Below are positions 11,812-23,200 of a DNA stretch of 64,000 nucleotides, piece after piece. The notes beneath the pieces were generated by a model. That model was given only the letters and a program-made list of their open reading frames with translations. It searched no databases and was not told where the DNA came from. Origin of the DNA: Ditylenchus dipsaci (lineage: Eukaryota > Nematoda > Chromadorea > Rhabditida > Anguinidae); the NCBI GenBank assembly GCA_004194705.1, contig SADC01001294.1, positions 1-64,000 of the forward strand. The letters are read 5' to 3'. Position 1 is the stretch's first letter. Each line of letters begins with the position of its first letter. The translations under genes and the position numbers were made by a program.

Positions 11812-13987
11812 CGACGGTCATTTGGTCCCCGGTCATTTGATCCCCTGGTCATTTGGTCCCCGGTCATTTGGTCCCCAAAGCCGCCAGTTTAAATTTTTTT
11901 AATGTTTTTCCATGATGTCTTGAACGAAACCTATTTCGATCCAATTTTGAGACTTGCAAATCGTTTAGCTCTTGTTTGCAAGATGCTCATGTGTTTCTAA
12001 TAAGTCAAACTTCAAATATCTGACATTACAGCTATCCGACACTCTTGGTTATTTTTCAGCCTAAATCTACTTTATTTGACTGCAATTGGCTTATTCTTTG
12101 TTAAACGGCATCCCTAATTATTTGACACCTCAATTATCCAGCACTCTGAAGCTAGTCCCAAAGGATGCCGGATAAACTAGCTAAGACTGTATCTTTTTAT
12201 TTTTACTTGTTTAACGACGTTATAAATTATGAATCGCTGTAAATGGATTTACTAATAACTGAGATCCGTTTCCGTGAAGTCATCTTAAATAGTTGGAAAA
12301 AATAAATAAAAAGAGACTACCCACTACCATAGTGACCGCGCTTCCTGAAATTTGGACGGCGTCCCGTCCCCGTCCTAGACGGTTTTTGACCGGCCGTCCA
12401 ACCGGCCGTCCGAGATTTTTTTCTTACGGCCGGCCGTCGGCCGGCCGTCCAATATTTCGCCGTCTTGCTGAAAATTTCGCCGGCCGTCTGCCGGCCGTCC
12501 GACTAAGATTTTCTAACGCCGGCCGTCCGCCGGCCTAAATAGTGTAAAAAGTTTTGTGACAAATTTTTGCTTAAAAAATTGATCTTTACTGAAAAAATTT
12601 AGAAAACTAAAAGATATATTTCGAGTTATTTGTCAGAAGTATTCAAGCCTTTATCAGTTTTTTATTAATACCACAGTTTTTCCTTCCGCATGCATTCTCA
12701 TTATGGAAAAGATTTTTTAGCAGCACCAGACGAAGCCGGAATTATCAAAATATCGATCGCTGAGTTTTTTTATCGGCCCATTTAGATGAATTTTTTGTTG
12801 TTTTAGAAAAAGTTAGTGTTTTTACCTCGTTTGTCCAAAACGTCGCTGCTTTTCTATTAACAGCCTCTCGATCGCAGCGATGCAATACATCTTCTACGAG
12901 GTCATTGGTAGATTCTGATCTCAAAGGGACATGAACTGTCCCTGAGCCGAATGGTGATGTGATTTCTGTTAGGGCAAGCGTATCACTAAATTGTGATTCT
13001 CCGAGCTGAATTCTGGTGGAGTGTTATTTTTCAAGACTTTTGTTAAAATAAACATTACGAGTCCAAAATTTGTTCGTTCTGGTGAAGGACGGTGTCAGAC
13101 GGACCGGCCGTCGGCCGTCCCGTCCGAGTTTTTCGTCGCCGGCCGTCTGCCGTCTTGGACGTTTTTAGCCGGCCGTCCGGTTTTTCAGCGCCGTCCGGAC
13201 GGGGACGGGACGGGCCCGGCCGGACGGGCGGTCACTATGCCCACTACGATCCCCAAAAAATGGAATGCATACATAGTCAAATGAATGTGACCGGGAATTT
13301 GACCACTTTAAAAAGCTGCACAATAATCTGGAAAAGTGTTGAAAACCCATGCAAATGTCAGGTTAATCGATGATCCGTTAGAACTGAGGTTAAATTATAT
13401 AAAAAATTAAATGATAGGAGTTTTTCACATGAAAAAAGATTAAATTAAAAAATTTTATTAAGAAAGAGAGTTGACTGTATTCACCCAAATGAACCCAGAG
13501 GACACCCAAAAGATTTTTTACATCCAGATTGAATTAAGACCATTGAGGATAAATCTGCACCATTTTACTAATAACGGAGGCATTGGTAGTGGATCCCGAC
13601 TATTGAAAGTGGGTTAGGACCACTAAAAGTCAATCTGAACCATTTAGGGTGGACTTGAACCACTGAGGGTGGATCTGGATCATTGAGGATGAATGGGGTA
13701 TCACAAGTGTTATTCAGTATACCCTTCCCCTCCCATATAGTCTTTAATATTTTTTCTAAATCCAAAATTTTCCAATTTCCGATTCCCCAGGTGAATGAGA
13801 CTTATTCGGGATAATATATGGTAGAAAACAATTCTTTGCTATCGCCAGGATTCGAACCTGTTTGAACATTTTAAATTCGCGGCTTTTAGGGACCAAATGA
13901 CCGGGGACCAAATGACCAAATGGGGACCAAATGACCGGGGATCAAATGACGGGGACCAAATGACCGGGACCAAATGACCTAATGCCG
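11812..13987. mobile_element. TIR element with GGTCATTTGGTCCCC arrays
   Basis: Flanked by an 11-bp direct repeat TCCCAGGAGGG (11801-11811, 13988-13998). Both ends carry several copies of GGTCATTTGGTCCCC in opposite orientation. A hAT-like element is nested inside. Another pogo-like relic (ACAGCTATCCGACACTC and GTGCCGGATAAACTAGC ends, 12008-12190) also lies within. A B-box-like word near 13850 is isolated. Superfamily unclear; a 9-11 bp duplication would suit Mutator-like elements. Confidence 0.7.
12328..13239. mobile_element. hAT-like element (GCCGGCCGTC family), nested
   Basis: Flanked by the 8-bp duplication CCCACTAC (12320-12327, 13240-13247). Inverted ends CATAGTGACCGC. Both ends carry dense GCCGGCCGTC arrays; GCCGGC is self-complementary. 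The centre (12545-13080) is AT-rich, without a readable gene. Confidence 0.85.
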
Positions 13988-13998
13988 TCCCAGGAGGG

Positions 13999-14443
13999 TG
14001 GGCGAAGGTGTCAGGGTAGAAGGTAGGAGTGCCGGGAGGGCGGTTAGGGGTGTCAGTTGGAGTAGGTAGGGGTGTCGGCAGGACGGTTCAAGAGACCGGT
14101 TGAGGGGATAATGCGGTTTAGGAGCAGTTTAGGAAATGATGCCCGAAACACGTGGATACCCCACCAATGCTAGGGTGGGGCCCAAAACCACCATAAAACT
14201 ACCCGAACCATCATTATCGGGCGAAGCACGTGGATACCCCACCCAAACACCATGAAAGTATATGAACTAGCATTCGGGCAAACCACGTAGTTACCCTTCT
14301 ACCAACGACAACACCCCCTCTTCAACCGCCAAGATGGGGCCCGAACCACGTGGATACTCCCAACTACTAGAATGAAGCTTGAACCACCAGGAAAGTACTC
14401 TAACCACCAGGATGGGGGTCTACTGAAATACTATAGAGTCTAG
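13999..14443. other. low-complexity stretch with degenerate tandem repeats
   Basis: Degenerate repeats of ggGTGTCGG/AGGGTGGG type, then of accACGTGGATACCCC type. Similar degenerate repeats occur at 13580-13690 and 25190-25330. No gene seen. Confidence 0.5.
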
Positions 14444-14642
14444 TTAAAGGACCATGGTTTGTGCGCTCAGCGGCACACGCAAAATTTGAATTGGCGGGGG
14501 ACACTTCTCGTTCGTCTATCGGTGTACTCTTTCGAGTCGTTTCGAATGACTCGAAAGAGTACAGTGAGAGACGAAAGAGAACTGTCGCACAGCAATTCAA
14601 ATTTTGCGTGTGCAGCTGCGCGCAAAAATCATGGTCCTTTAA
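14444..14642. mobile_element. TTAA-type MITE, 199 bp
   Basis: TTAA at both ends (14444-14447, 14639-14642), then AGGACCATG inverted repeats and an AATTTGAATTGGCGGGGG-type subterminal block. The centre is a palindrome (GTACTCTTTCGAGTCG). The TTAA duplication points to a piggyBac-like source. Confidence 0.85.
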
Positions 14643-14706
14643 TAATATTCCTAGTCTCAAATGAAAGAAAAAATATATAAAAAATGACGGTCGGCCACAA
14701 ACAGCA

Positions 14707-14940
14707 TACCGTATTTTTTCTATTAAACAGCTCCCTCGACTTTGAGGACCTATATCTCAGCTCAGAGTCAATATCTTCCAAATCTGTTTTTCGCGTTTTC
14801 TTAACTCCCACGAGCTCTACCGATTCCACTTTTCAGATTTTGGTCAAGCAAACGAAAATCTTGAGATCGACCTCAAAACTTTCCAATTTTCGAGGGGTTG
14901 AAAAATAAACGGGTCGGCCCGTTTAATAGAGAAAATACGG
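14707..14940. mobile_element. CCGTATTTT-family MITE
   Basis: TA duplications flank CCGTATTTTTTCTATTAAAC ends (inverted on the right). The internal block CTTTGAGGACCTATATCTCA is shared with copies at 25891 and 61218. Its frames are not coding. Confidence 0.8.
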
Positions 14941-14942
14941 TA

Positions 14943-17297
14943 AGTACCAAATCTTCATTGACGAGACTTAAAAAAGCGATGCAGAGGTTATTTCAAATGA
15001 GCACCCGGGGCGTCAGACCGAGATTTTTGTCCAATTCTAACCAAAGCGAAGCCTCATGTTTGTCTCTGAATTTTATTTTGCCTTTTTTCAATTTTGTGTC
15101 TCATATAAATAAACTAGGGTTGTTGATGTTTCCAAACCAATTTTTATTCAATAACGATACAAAAACCAATGAAAACTACTTGTACTGATTAATTTCTTCA
15201 TTCCATGCATTCCTCCAGACCCTATTAACTACTCTAAACAAAAAAAAACAACTGCCTTCATTCCATCCTAATACCAGGAACTTGGCGAACCATATTGGCG
15301 ATTCTCTCAACAAGCAGGGTGGAAGGTCCCTCCTGCGTGAGAGTGAATTAATGTGTATAGTAGGCATGGTGTAAGACTCCAGCTAGATAAATTAATGTTT
15401 GGAGGCTGGGTCCATCCACTCCAGCAGTTTTAATTAAATATTCCTGCTCCTCTACCCATCCCTTAAAGTGCACCAGCCTTAAGTTGGTTAACCTAATTTC
15501 GCCGGCATTGTCGTCCAATGCCAACCACTAATTTCTAAGCTAATAACTTCTATTTTCTCTTTATTCTTTTTCGGCGGTATAACCAATGTGGCTTGCCTAC
15601 TGTCTATATACTTTTTTAAAGTGAGTCGGCTTTGGCTTTGAATAACCGTGGCAAAAAATATCTCGTAATATTTTTTGATTTTTTAAAATTTTCTTCAAAA
15701 ACCTATTCTTATTGTGTTTTCGGCCTAATCTCAACGAATACAAATTCAATGATACTTTTAGTATCACGCGTGACTTCCCAAAAACTTTTACTTTCGATGG
15801 GGCCTAACCGTGCGTTACACGGAAAAAAGGTGGGGACCAAAAGTTCTTTTCTTTCTTGGAGAACTTTTATATCCGTTTTCATCTTGCTTTTTGAATTTTT
15901 TGGCTTATTCTAAAAATAAGTATAAGATCATCAATATTACACGATTGATTATCAATATTACACGTGATGCAAAACTAGTCAAAAATGGAATAATTAAAAT
16001 TTTCGCTAGTCTTTGGTTTTTTAAAGACGCACTACTGGCCTTTCATAATGCCCGAAAGTGTACCTTCTTACTTTTGAATGGAATATTGCGAGAAACCAAA
16101 AAGTACCCTAAATTCGACTAGAAAAATAAGTTAAGCATTCTTTAAACTTTTTGTTGACTAAGTTTTGGCTATTTTTCTTCCCGGTTGGCTCGGGTTTTTT
16201 TGTAAAGGGAATATCGGGCGCTACTCGGTTTTTCGGTCATTTTTCGAAAATTCAAGCACTCCTTGTATAAATCTTACTGTTACAATTTTCAATTCAATAG
16301 TGGCTTTACTGCCAACTTTGTTTTGCCCATAATATTTGCTTCCCGGAAAGCAACTTTGCATCCCAAATATCCATATCCACACTTATTGTCTCCACTTATT
16401 CCTGGCCCATTTGTTCATGTGGTTGTGTGTAATCATGGAAGCAGCAACAGCAGCAGCTGAGACTCTATTTTCTTCCAAGCCAGCTTTCTTTCATCTTGCC
16501 AAGACCATCGCAACACAAGACTGCTTCCCCACCAAAACCCGAGAACCACACTCCCCAAATTGTTCTTCAAAAGACTAAAAGCATTTTTCTGCCCTGCATC
16601 CCCCCAAACAGGGTTTTAGCAATATTTCAAAAGAGCACACAGCCAAAATTTTGCTTTTACCCGGCTCTTTTCTGCTGCCTCAAAGACCCCCACTGCTAAT
16701 TCTGCTCCTAAGCAAGCAAATAGGGTGCATAGGTCCCAGGTTTGCCCTAATCCTTGCTTGTCCTCTTGCTCTGAGGCAAAGGCAAGTGCCACCCGATTTA
16801 CACACACAGCATCCAGTTGGCTCAGGCTCTGGCTTAGGTTTTTATTGACCGCCGCCGCTGCTTTCCATAAAGGCATGCTAGTGCAGAATAATTATTGAGA
16901 AAAGGGTTAGAGAACTGGCTTCCTTTGGTGGTAGATGGTCTATGTGTGTCCTACTAGCTGCCCTCGTAGTCCTAGCCGGTTTCATTAAGCCGGGTGGAGG
17001 AGTGCTTCTTGGGCATTTGCAATTTTATTCTTGTTTGCCTCTTCTTAAGGCATCTGCGTGTGTGTTGATGGCCTGCCCGGCTCTTGCTCCATATACTCTT
17101 TCGTGTGGATTATTTGGAAATTATTTTTATTCTTCGTGCTTTATGATTTTTTTTGCAGTGTTTGTAATTATGACGAGGATTTAGACTCAACCAATTAATT
17201 TGGATTAGTTTAGTTAGCAATTAGACTTGCAACAGTGGAATTTATTGGAATTAGTGCTACTAGTTAACCTAATCCGGAAATCTAAGCGAAGAAAGAC
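14943..17297. other. gene-free stretch; possible promoter region at its end
   Basis: No exon that I can support. The segment 16400-16900 is less AT-rich than its surroundings and free of repeats, and lies just upstream of the 11-mer repeat gene, so it may hold that gene's control region (inference). Confidence 0.35.
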
Positions 17298-20200
17298 ATG
17301 GCTGAAAGCGCGGTGGGTTTTTTTTATTATTTCTTTTGCCAATGGTTTTGGTTGGAAACAACTTCGAAAAAGGAGAAAAGAAACAGTTACAAATTCAAAT
17401 AGACAGATGTAAAAACAAAAATCCAGTCGAAGGTTACATATGACGTTGTGTCAAGGTCAACTGTCCAATAAAACACGGAGATTTTGAAAAAAAAATCTGT
17501 CGGGCTTCCGCGCACCGGTGAAACCCCACGATAGTTATCAGTCTTTGAATTGGACGTCGATCCTCCTTTGGAAATCACTGACGTCCATTGCTGTCTCTCC
17601 ACTTGCCTTTCTTATGAAAAAAAAGAAAGAGAAAATGCATATACGAGACACATATGGTGAGACATGGTTCGTAAATACGCCCTAGCTCAAACAAACTTTA
17701 AAAGTGTCCGTGTTTCTATTGGACAACCTGTATATGTGGATTTAAAAAGGATGAATTTGAAAAATCTCCGCTTCTATCTGAAAAGTTGTAGCTAAGAAAC
17801 AGGGCTAAAATATGATGCGCAAATTTGAAAAAAAAGCCAAAAGTCTACCAAAAGCCTCTATTGCCCCTGATCTAAAAAGTTAGTCTCTCAATTAGATCTA
17901 ATAAAAACCTTTTTTCGTCAAATGTTGACCGGTTAGAAATGTCTTAAAGGACCATGCTTTTTGAACGCAGCGGCATTCCAGAAATTCGAATTGGCGGGGA
18001 CACTTTTTTACTCCGAAAATATTCAGCGATTTATTTTCGAAATATTTTTGAACAAGAATTTTTTCGTCAGGAGTACACTATTTGGGTAGCCCGAAAATGC
18101 GTTTTTTCAAGGTCTAAGTAATTTTTAGGGCGTTTAAACAATAGAAACGGCAAAAAAAAGTGTGGGAAGGACATTTTTCGAAAAAAAAATTTCGTTTGCC
18201 TTGGTCCCCCTGTGGTTTTTGGTCATTTTGGTTCTTACGGGTTATCCGCACCACCTTTTCTTTTTATTTACAATTCAGTAATCTTTTTGCCTTTTGAAAA
18301 AACAGGTGGTGCGGATAACCCGTAAGAACCGTCATTTTTTTGTATTTTGCCTTGTTATGGTCACTTGGGCTGGGCAAAAACAGTCTCTATATACTTTTTT
18401 GATCAAGAGTATTGCCCGGAATTGTGTCTAAGGTAAGTGAGTGCACGCATCTCTAACTCTCAAGCCCCCTGCGCCCCCTTCGGGTGATTGAGATGCGCAC
18501 ACCCACATACCTTAGACACAAATCACTCGAAAGTGACTCTGGATGCATAAAAACGTATTCATACCAGTTTCTTTCTGCGGTAGGCCCCAGTTAACAAAAC
18601 TATTCGAATTTCCATCTTTTCAGGCTCAACAGAGGTGTGTAGGTCAAAAAATGACCAAAACCATAGGGGGACCAAGGCAAACGAAAAAAAAATTCGAAAA
18701 ATGTCCTTCTCACCCTTTTTTTCGCCGTTTCTATGGTTTAAACGGCCTAAAAATACGTAGACCCTAAAAAATGCATTTTTGGGCACCCCGAATAGTGTAC
18801 TTTAGCCCTTTTTTCTGACCGCTTTATCGAAACTGAATAAAAAATAACTAAAATTTATAACAATTTTTTTATTCTGAGACACCCTAGCATACGAAATTTC
18901 TTCGGGAATCCGAATCCATTAACATAATTTCAAGAAGATGCGGCTTGAGTTCAGAATCCCCCCCCCCCCACGAGGACTGATCAGATGGAGGAGATAACTT
19001 CATATTCGTGATTCTCGACCCCGATTTCATGAGAAAGCCGCGCGTTTTTTTGGTTCTGAGAAAAAAAATTTTTTCGAACCACAGGGGGGTATCATGGTTT
19101 TTTAGTCAAAATTGAAAAATTTAAATTGGCGCCTTTTGAATTTAAAAGGGATTAAGGGCTGTATAGGGAGGGGAAGGGAATAAAAAGGGGCCACTAATCA
19201 TAGAGGGCCACTAACAAGAAGATGCTGAACATAGTTTTGAATACTGGGCCTACCGCATAAATAACTCTGGTATGCATGCTTTTTCATGCATCCAGAGTCA
19301 TTTTCGAGTGATTTGTGTCTAAGGTATGTGGGTGTGCGCATCTCAACTCCAAGCCCCCAAGCCCCCTGCGCCCCCGAAGGGGCGCAGGGGGCTTGAGAGT
19401 TAGAGATGCGCGCACACACTTACCTTAGACATGATTCCGAGAAGTACTCTTGACCATAAAATGCATATAGAGTCTGTTTTTGCCACTGCCCAGTTGAAAA
19501 ACATGGTGAGGCAGTCGAAGAATACATACATTTACTTTTATTTGTTCTGCCATAAAAGTGGCCCCTTTTATTCCCTTCCCCTCCCAATACAGCCCTTATT
19601 CCCTTTCAAATTCGAAAGGCGCCAATTTAAATTTTTCAAATTTTGACTAAAAAACCATGATACCCCCCCTGTGGTTCGAAAAAATTTTTTTTTCTCAGAA
19701 CCAAAAAAACGCGCGGCTTTCTCATGAAATCGGGTCGAGAAACACGAATACGAAGTTATCTCCTCCACCTGATCAGTCCCCGTGGGGGGGGGGGGATTCG
19801 TCACTGCAACCGAAGATGCTTAGCTGATTAGATATGACTATTTATTGTACCAAGAAGATTTTTTGCCCAAAATTTTAAAAAGTGGCTGGAACAGGACACC
19901 TAAGAGTCTTATTCAATTTTTTTTAATGAATTCGGAATCCTGAAGAAATTTTGTATACTCGGACGGCCCGGGATAAAATAATTGTAACAAATTTTAGTTA
20001 TTTTGGCTAGAGTGCACAATGTGACCTTCTCCCGAACCGTGTTTAAACCACTTTTAAGGCAATAAAACATTCTTAGAACGATAGAAAACATGTTTTTAGG
20101 ATTGGAAAAGCACTTTTTGAAAAAAAATCGAACCACAGGCGGTATCATGGTTTTTCAGTCAAAATTTGAAAAATTTGAATTGGCGCCTTTTGAATTTAAA

Positions 20201-23200
20201 AGGGATTAAGGGCTGTATAGGGAGTGGAAGGAAGAAAGGGGTACTAATCACACATGGGGTGCATGAGAGCTAGAGATGCACGCACTCACCTACCTTATAC
20301 ATGATTCCGAGAAGTACTGTTGATCATAAATGCATATAGAGCAGGGTTCTCATCTCAAAATTTTAAAAAAAGACATTTGGATAAAAAAGGACATTTTGAC
20401 CATTATTGAAAAAGGTCATTTTATTCAGTGCTTATTGCTATTTTGGAGCAAAAAAAATGATTTTGACTAAAAATTTAAAAATGAAAAAGATTTTGGGTCC
20501 CAAAAAGGACATATCTTTATAAAAAGGACGGATGAGAACCCTGATATAGAGACTATTTTTGCTACGGCCCAGTTGAAAAAACATGGTATGACAGTCAAAG
20601 AATACAAACATTTACTTTTCTAACGTTCTGCCATAAAATTTGCCCGCTTTTATTTCCTTCCTCTCCCTTTACAGCCCTTAATCCCTTTCAAATTCAAAAC
20701 GCGCCAATTCAAATTTTTCAAATCTTGAGCAAAATAATCATGATACCCACCTGTGGGTCAAAAACATTTTTTAGTGCTTTTCCAATCCTAAAAACATGTT
20801 TTCTATCGTTCTAAGCATTTTTTATTGCCTTAGAAGTGGTTTAAATGCGATTTCGGTAGAAGGTCACATTGTGCACTCCCGCCGTTATTTTTTTCAGTTT
20901 CTAAATAGCGGGCAGAAAAAATAATACATCATTTTTGTTTAAATCTAAAATTTATCAAAATTTAGAATGTCCAATGTACTGGTCGAGCCCAACGTTGCTT
21001 GACACTACCAGATCGGACGAATTAAACAACTTTTACAGCAGTATAACTCTCTGTTATCTGATTAAGCCTTCCCATTACTAAAATATTAATTTCAATGAAA
21101 ATAAAAAATAATACAAACAAACATTTTCGGAGTAAAAAAGTGTCCCATGCCAACTCGAATTTCGGAGATGCCACTGCGTTCAAAAATCATGGTCCCTAAG
21201 CACAATTTCCAAGTCTTTGTTTTTTTTAAATATAAGCAGACAAGTCCAGTACCTTAAAACCAGGGTGACCATAGTGCCGCTAAAAATCGGCAACATTTTG
21301 AAGTAAAAAAGCAGCGTTTTCAAGAAAAGTCTTTATTTGAAAAAAAACAGACAACATTTTGTCCTACGGGGAACAATCCTCCAACTTTTTAATGGCACAT
21401 CTTTCTAACAAAATAAAATTTTAAATTCTTAGTAAAGTTGTGGAAAAAATTGAATTTAAAAGTTTTGTTAAAACGACGTTTTTTTTCAAATTTCAAAGTT
21501 TTATTGTTTTTTTTTTACTTCAAAACTATGCCGCTTTTTAGCGGCACTATGGTGACTGTGCTTAAAACCTCTTCCAAATTATACAACTTTAGAAGAATGC
21601 CCTAGAATCAGCTTTTGCCAAGACCAAGGAAGTACTCAATTCTGCCGGTAAATACACTTTATAATTGCAAAATTTTGACAGAGAGTCGAATGGTTTAAAA
21701 TATAAAAAGGCTTTATCAGTCTAGCAGAGAGAATACAGTTTATTTTCGTATTTTTTTTGGGCACCATAGTGATCGACATATTAATTTTGCAACTATAGTA
21801 GCGACGCTGCTGTAGCCTCCAAAAAAATGGATCACTCATCTTTTGTACCAATTTTTCTTAAATCCCGACAACTTTTCTCGGTCTAACGTCGCACGGATTT
21901 TTTTAGAAACGCAGTTTTGTGGCATTTTTCCTGCTCTTCAAGATTGTAAAGTGCGGTGCATAATTATACGACCACCCCCTATTTTGCGAATTTCGGGACT
22001 TTTCGAAATAATTCCTAAAATATACTACCACCATTCGAAAAAGCGCGCTGAAAAACGGTGGTTTTGCTACAGTATCGATAAGTAGCCGATATTTTTGTAA
22101 GAAATTTTTTCAAAAATGTGAAATTTCGGCGGTGCATATTTATACGACCACTTAGAACAAAGCACTATTTTGCACTAAACAGAGCACTATAACAAAGCAC
22201 TACCATCATTAACAGCTTTAGAATGTAAGCCCTGAATCTTAGCTACAATTTGATAGGTCAATCTTTTATTTTTCATCATTCCGGAAAAAGTTATGACCAT
22301 CAACAAAAAGTGTCGATTTCTAGTCAAAATCAAAGTAAATCTAAGGAAAATGGTTGTTTGACCGCATAAATACTGATTTTTCTTAAAATTTTTAATATCA
22401 TAATTTACCAGTTAATGCACTTTTTGGAAGCTTAATATTTTTTCTACAAAATGACATGTCAGCTTTTTCATAAGATTGTACAGGGCTGAGAAACGGACGG
22501 TTTAAATTGAAAGAAGTGAAAATGTCTAAATTGCAAAAGTAGAGACATTTTCACTTCTTTCAATTTAAACCGTCCGTTTCTCAGCCCTGTACAATCTTAT
22601 GAAAAAGCTGACATGTCATTTTGTAGAAAAAATATTAAGCTTCCAAAAAGTGCATTAACTGGTAAATTATGATATTAAAATTTTAAGAAAAATCAGTATT
22701 TATGCGGTCAAACAACCATTTTCCTTAGATTTACTTTGATTTTGACTAGAAATCGACACTTTTTTGTTGATGGTCATAACTTTTTCCGGAATGATGAAAA
22801 ATAAAAGATTGACCTATCAAATTGTAGCTAAGATTCAGGGCTTACATTCTAAAGCTGTTAATGATGGTAGTGCTTTGTTATAGTGCTCTGTTTAGTGCAA
22901 AATAGTGCTTTGTTCTAAGTGGTCGTATAAATATGCACCGCCGAAATTTCACATTTTTGAAAAAATTTCTTACAAAAATATCGGCTACTTATCGATACTG
23001 TAGTAAAACCACCGTTTTTCAGCGCGCTTTTTCGAATGGTGGTAGTAGATTTTAGGAATTATTTCGAAAAGTCCCGAAATTCGCAAAATAGGGGGTGGTC
23101 GTATAATTATGCACCGCACTTTAGTCGTTTTATCGCATAAACGTTGGCTTCTCTCAAAATTCATGGGCCGTATGCATTGGCAGCTAGGATTGAAAATAGG

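Noticed and set aside
13842..13872. Isolated B-box-like GGTTCGAATCC
   Set aside because: No A-box or cloverleaf around it.
16942..17184. Plus-strand frame starting with a signal-peptide-like MCVLLAALVVLAGF, considered as first exon of the 11-mer gene
   Set aside because: No donor gives the needed phase 0, whereas the ATG at 17298 with GTGGGT donor completes the 11-mer pattern.
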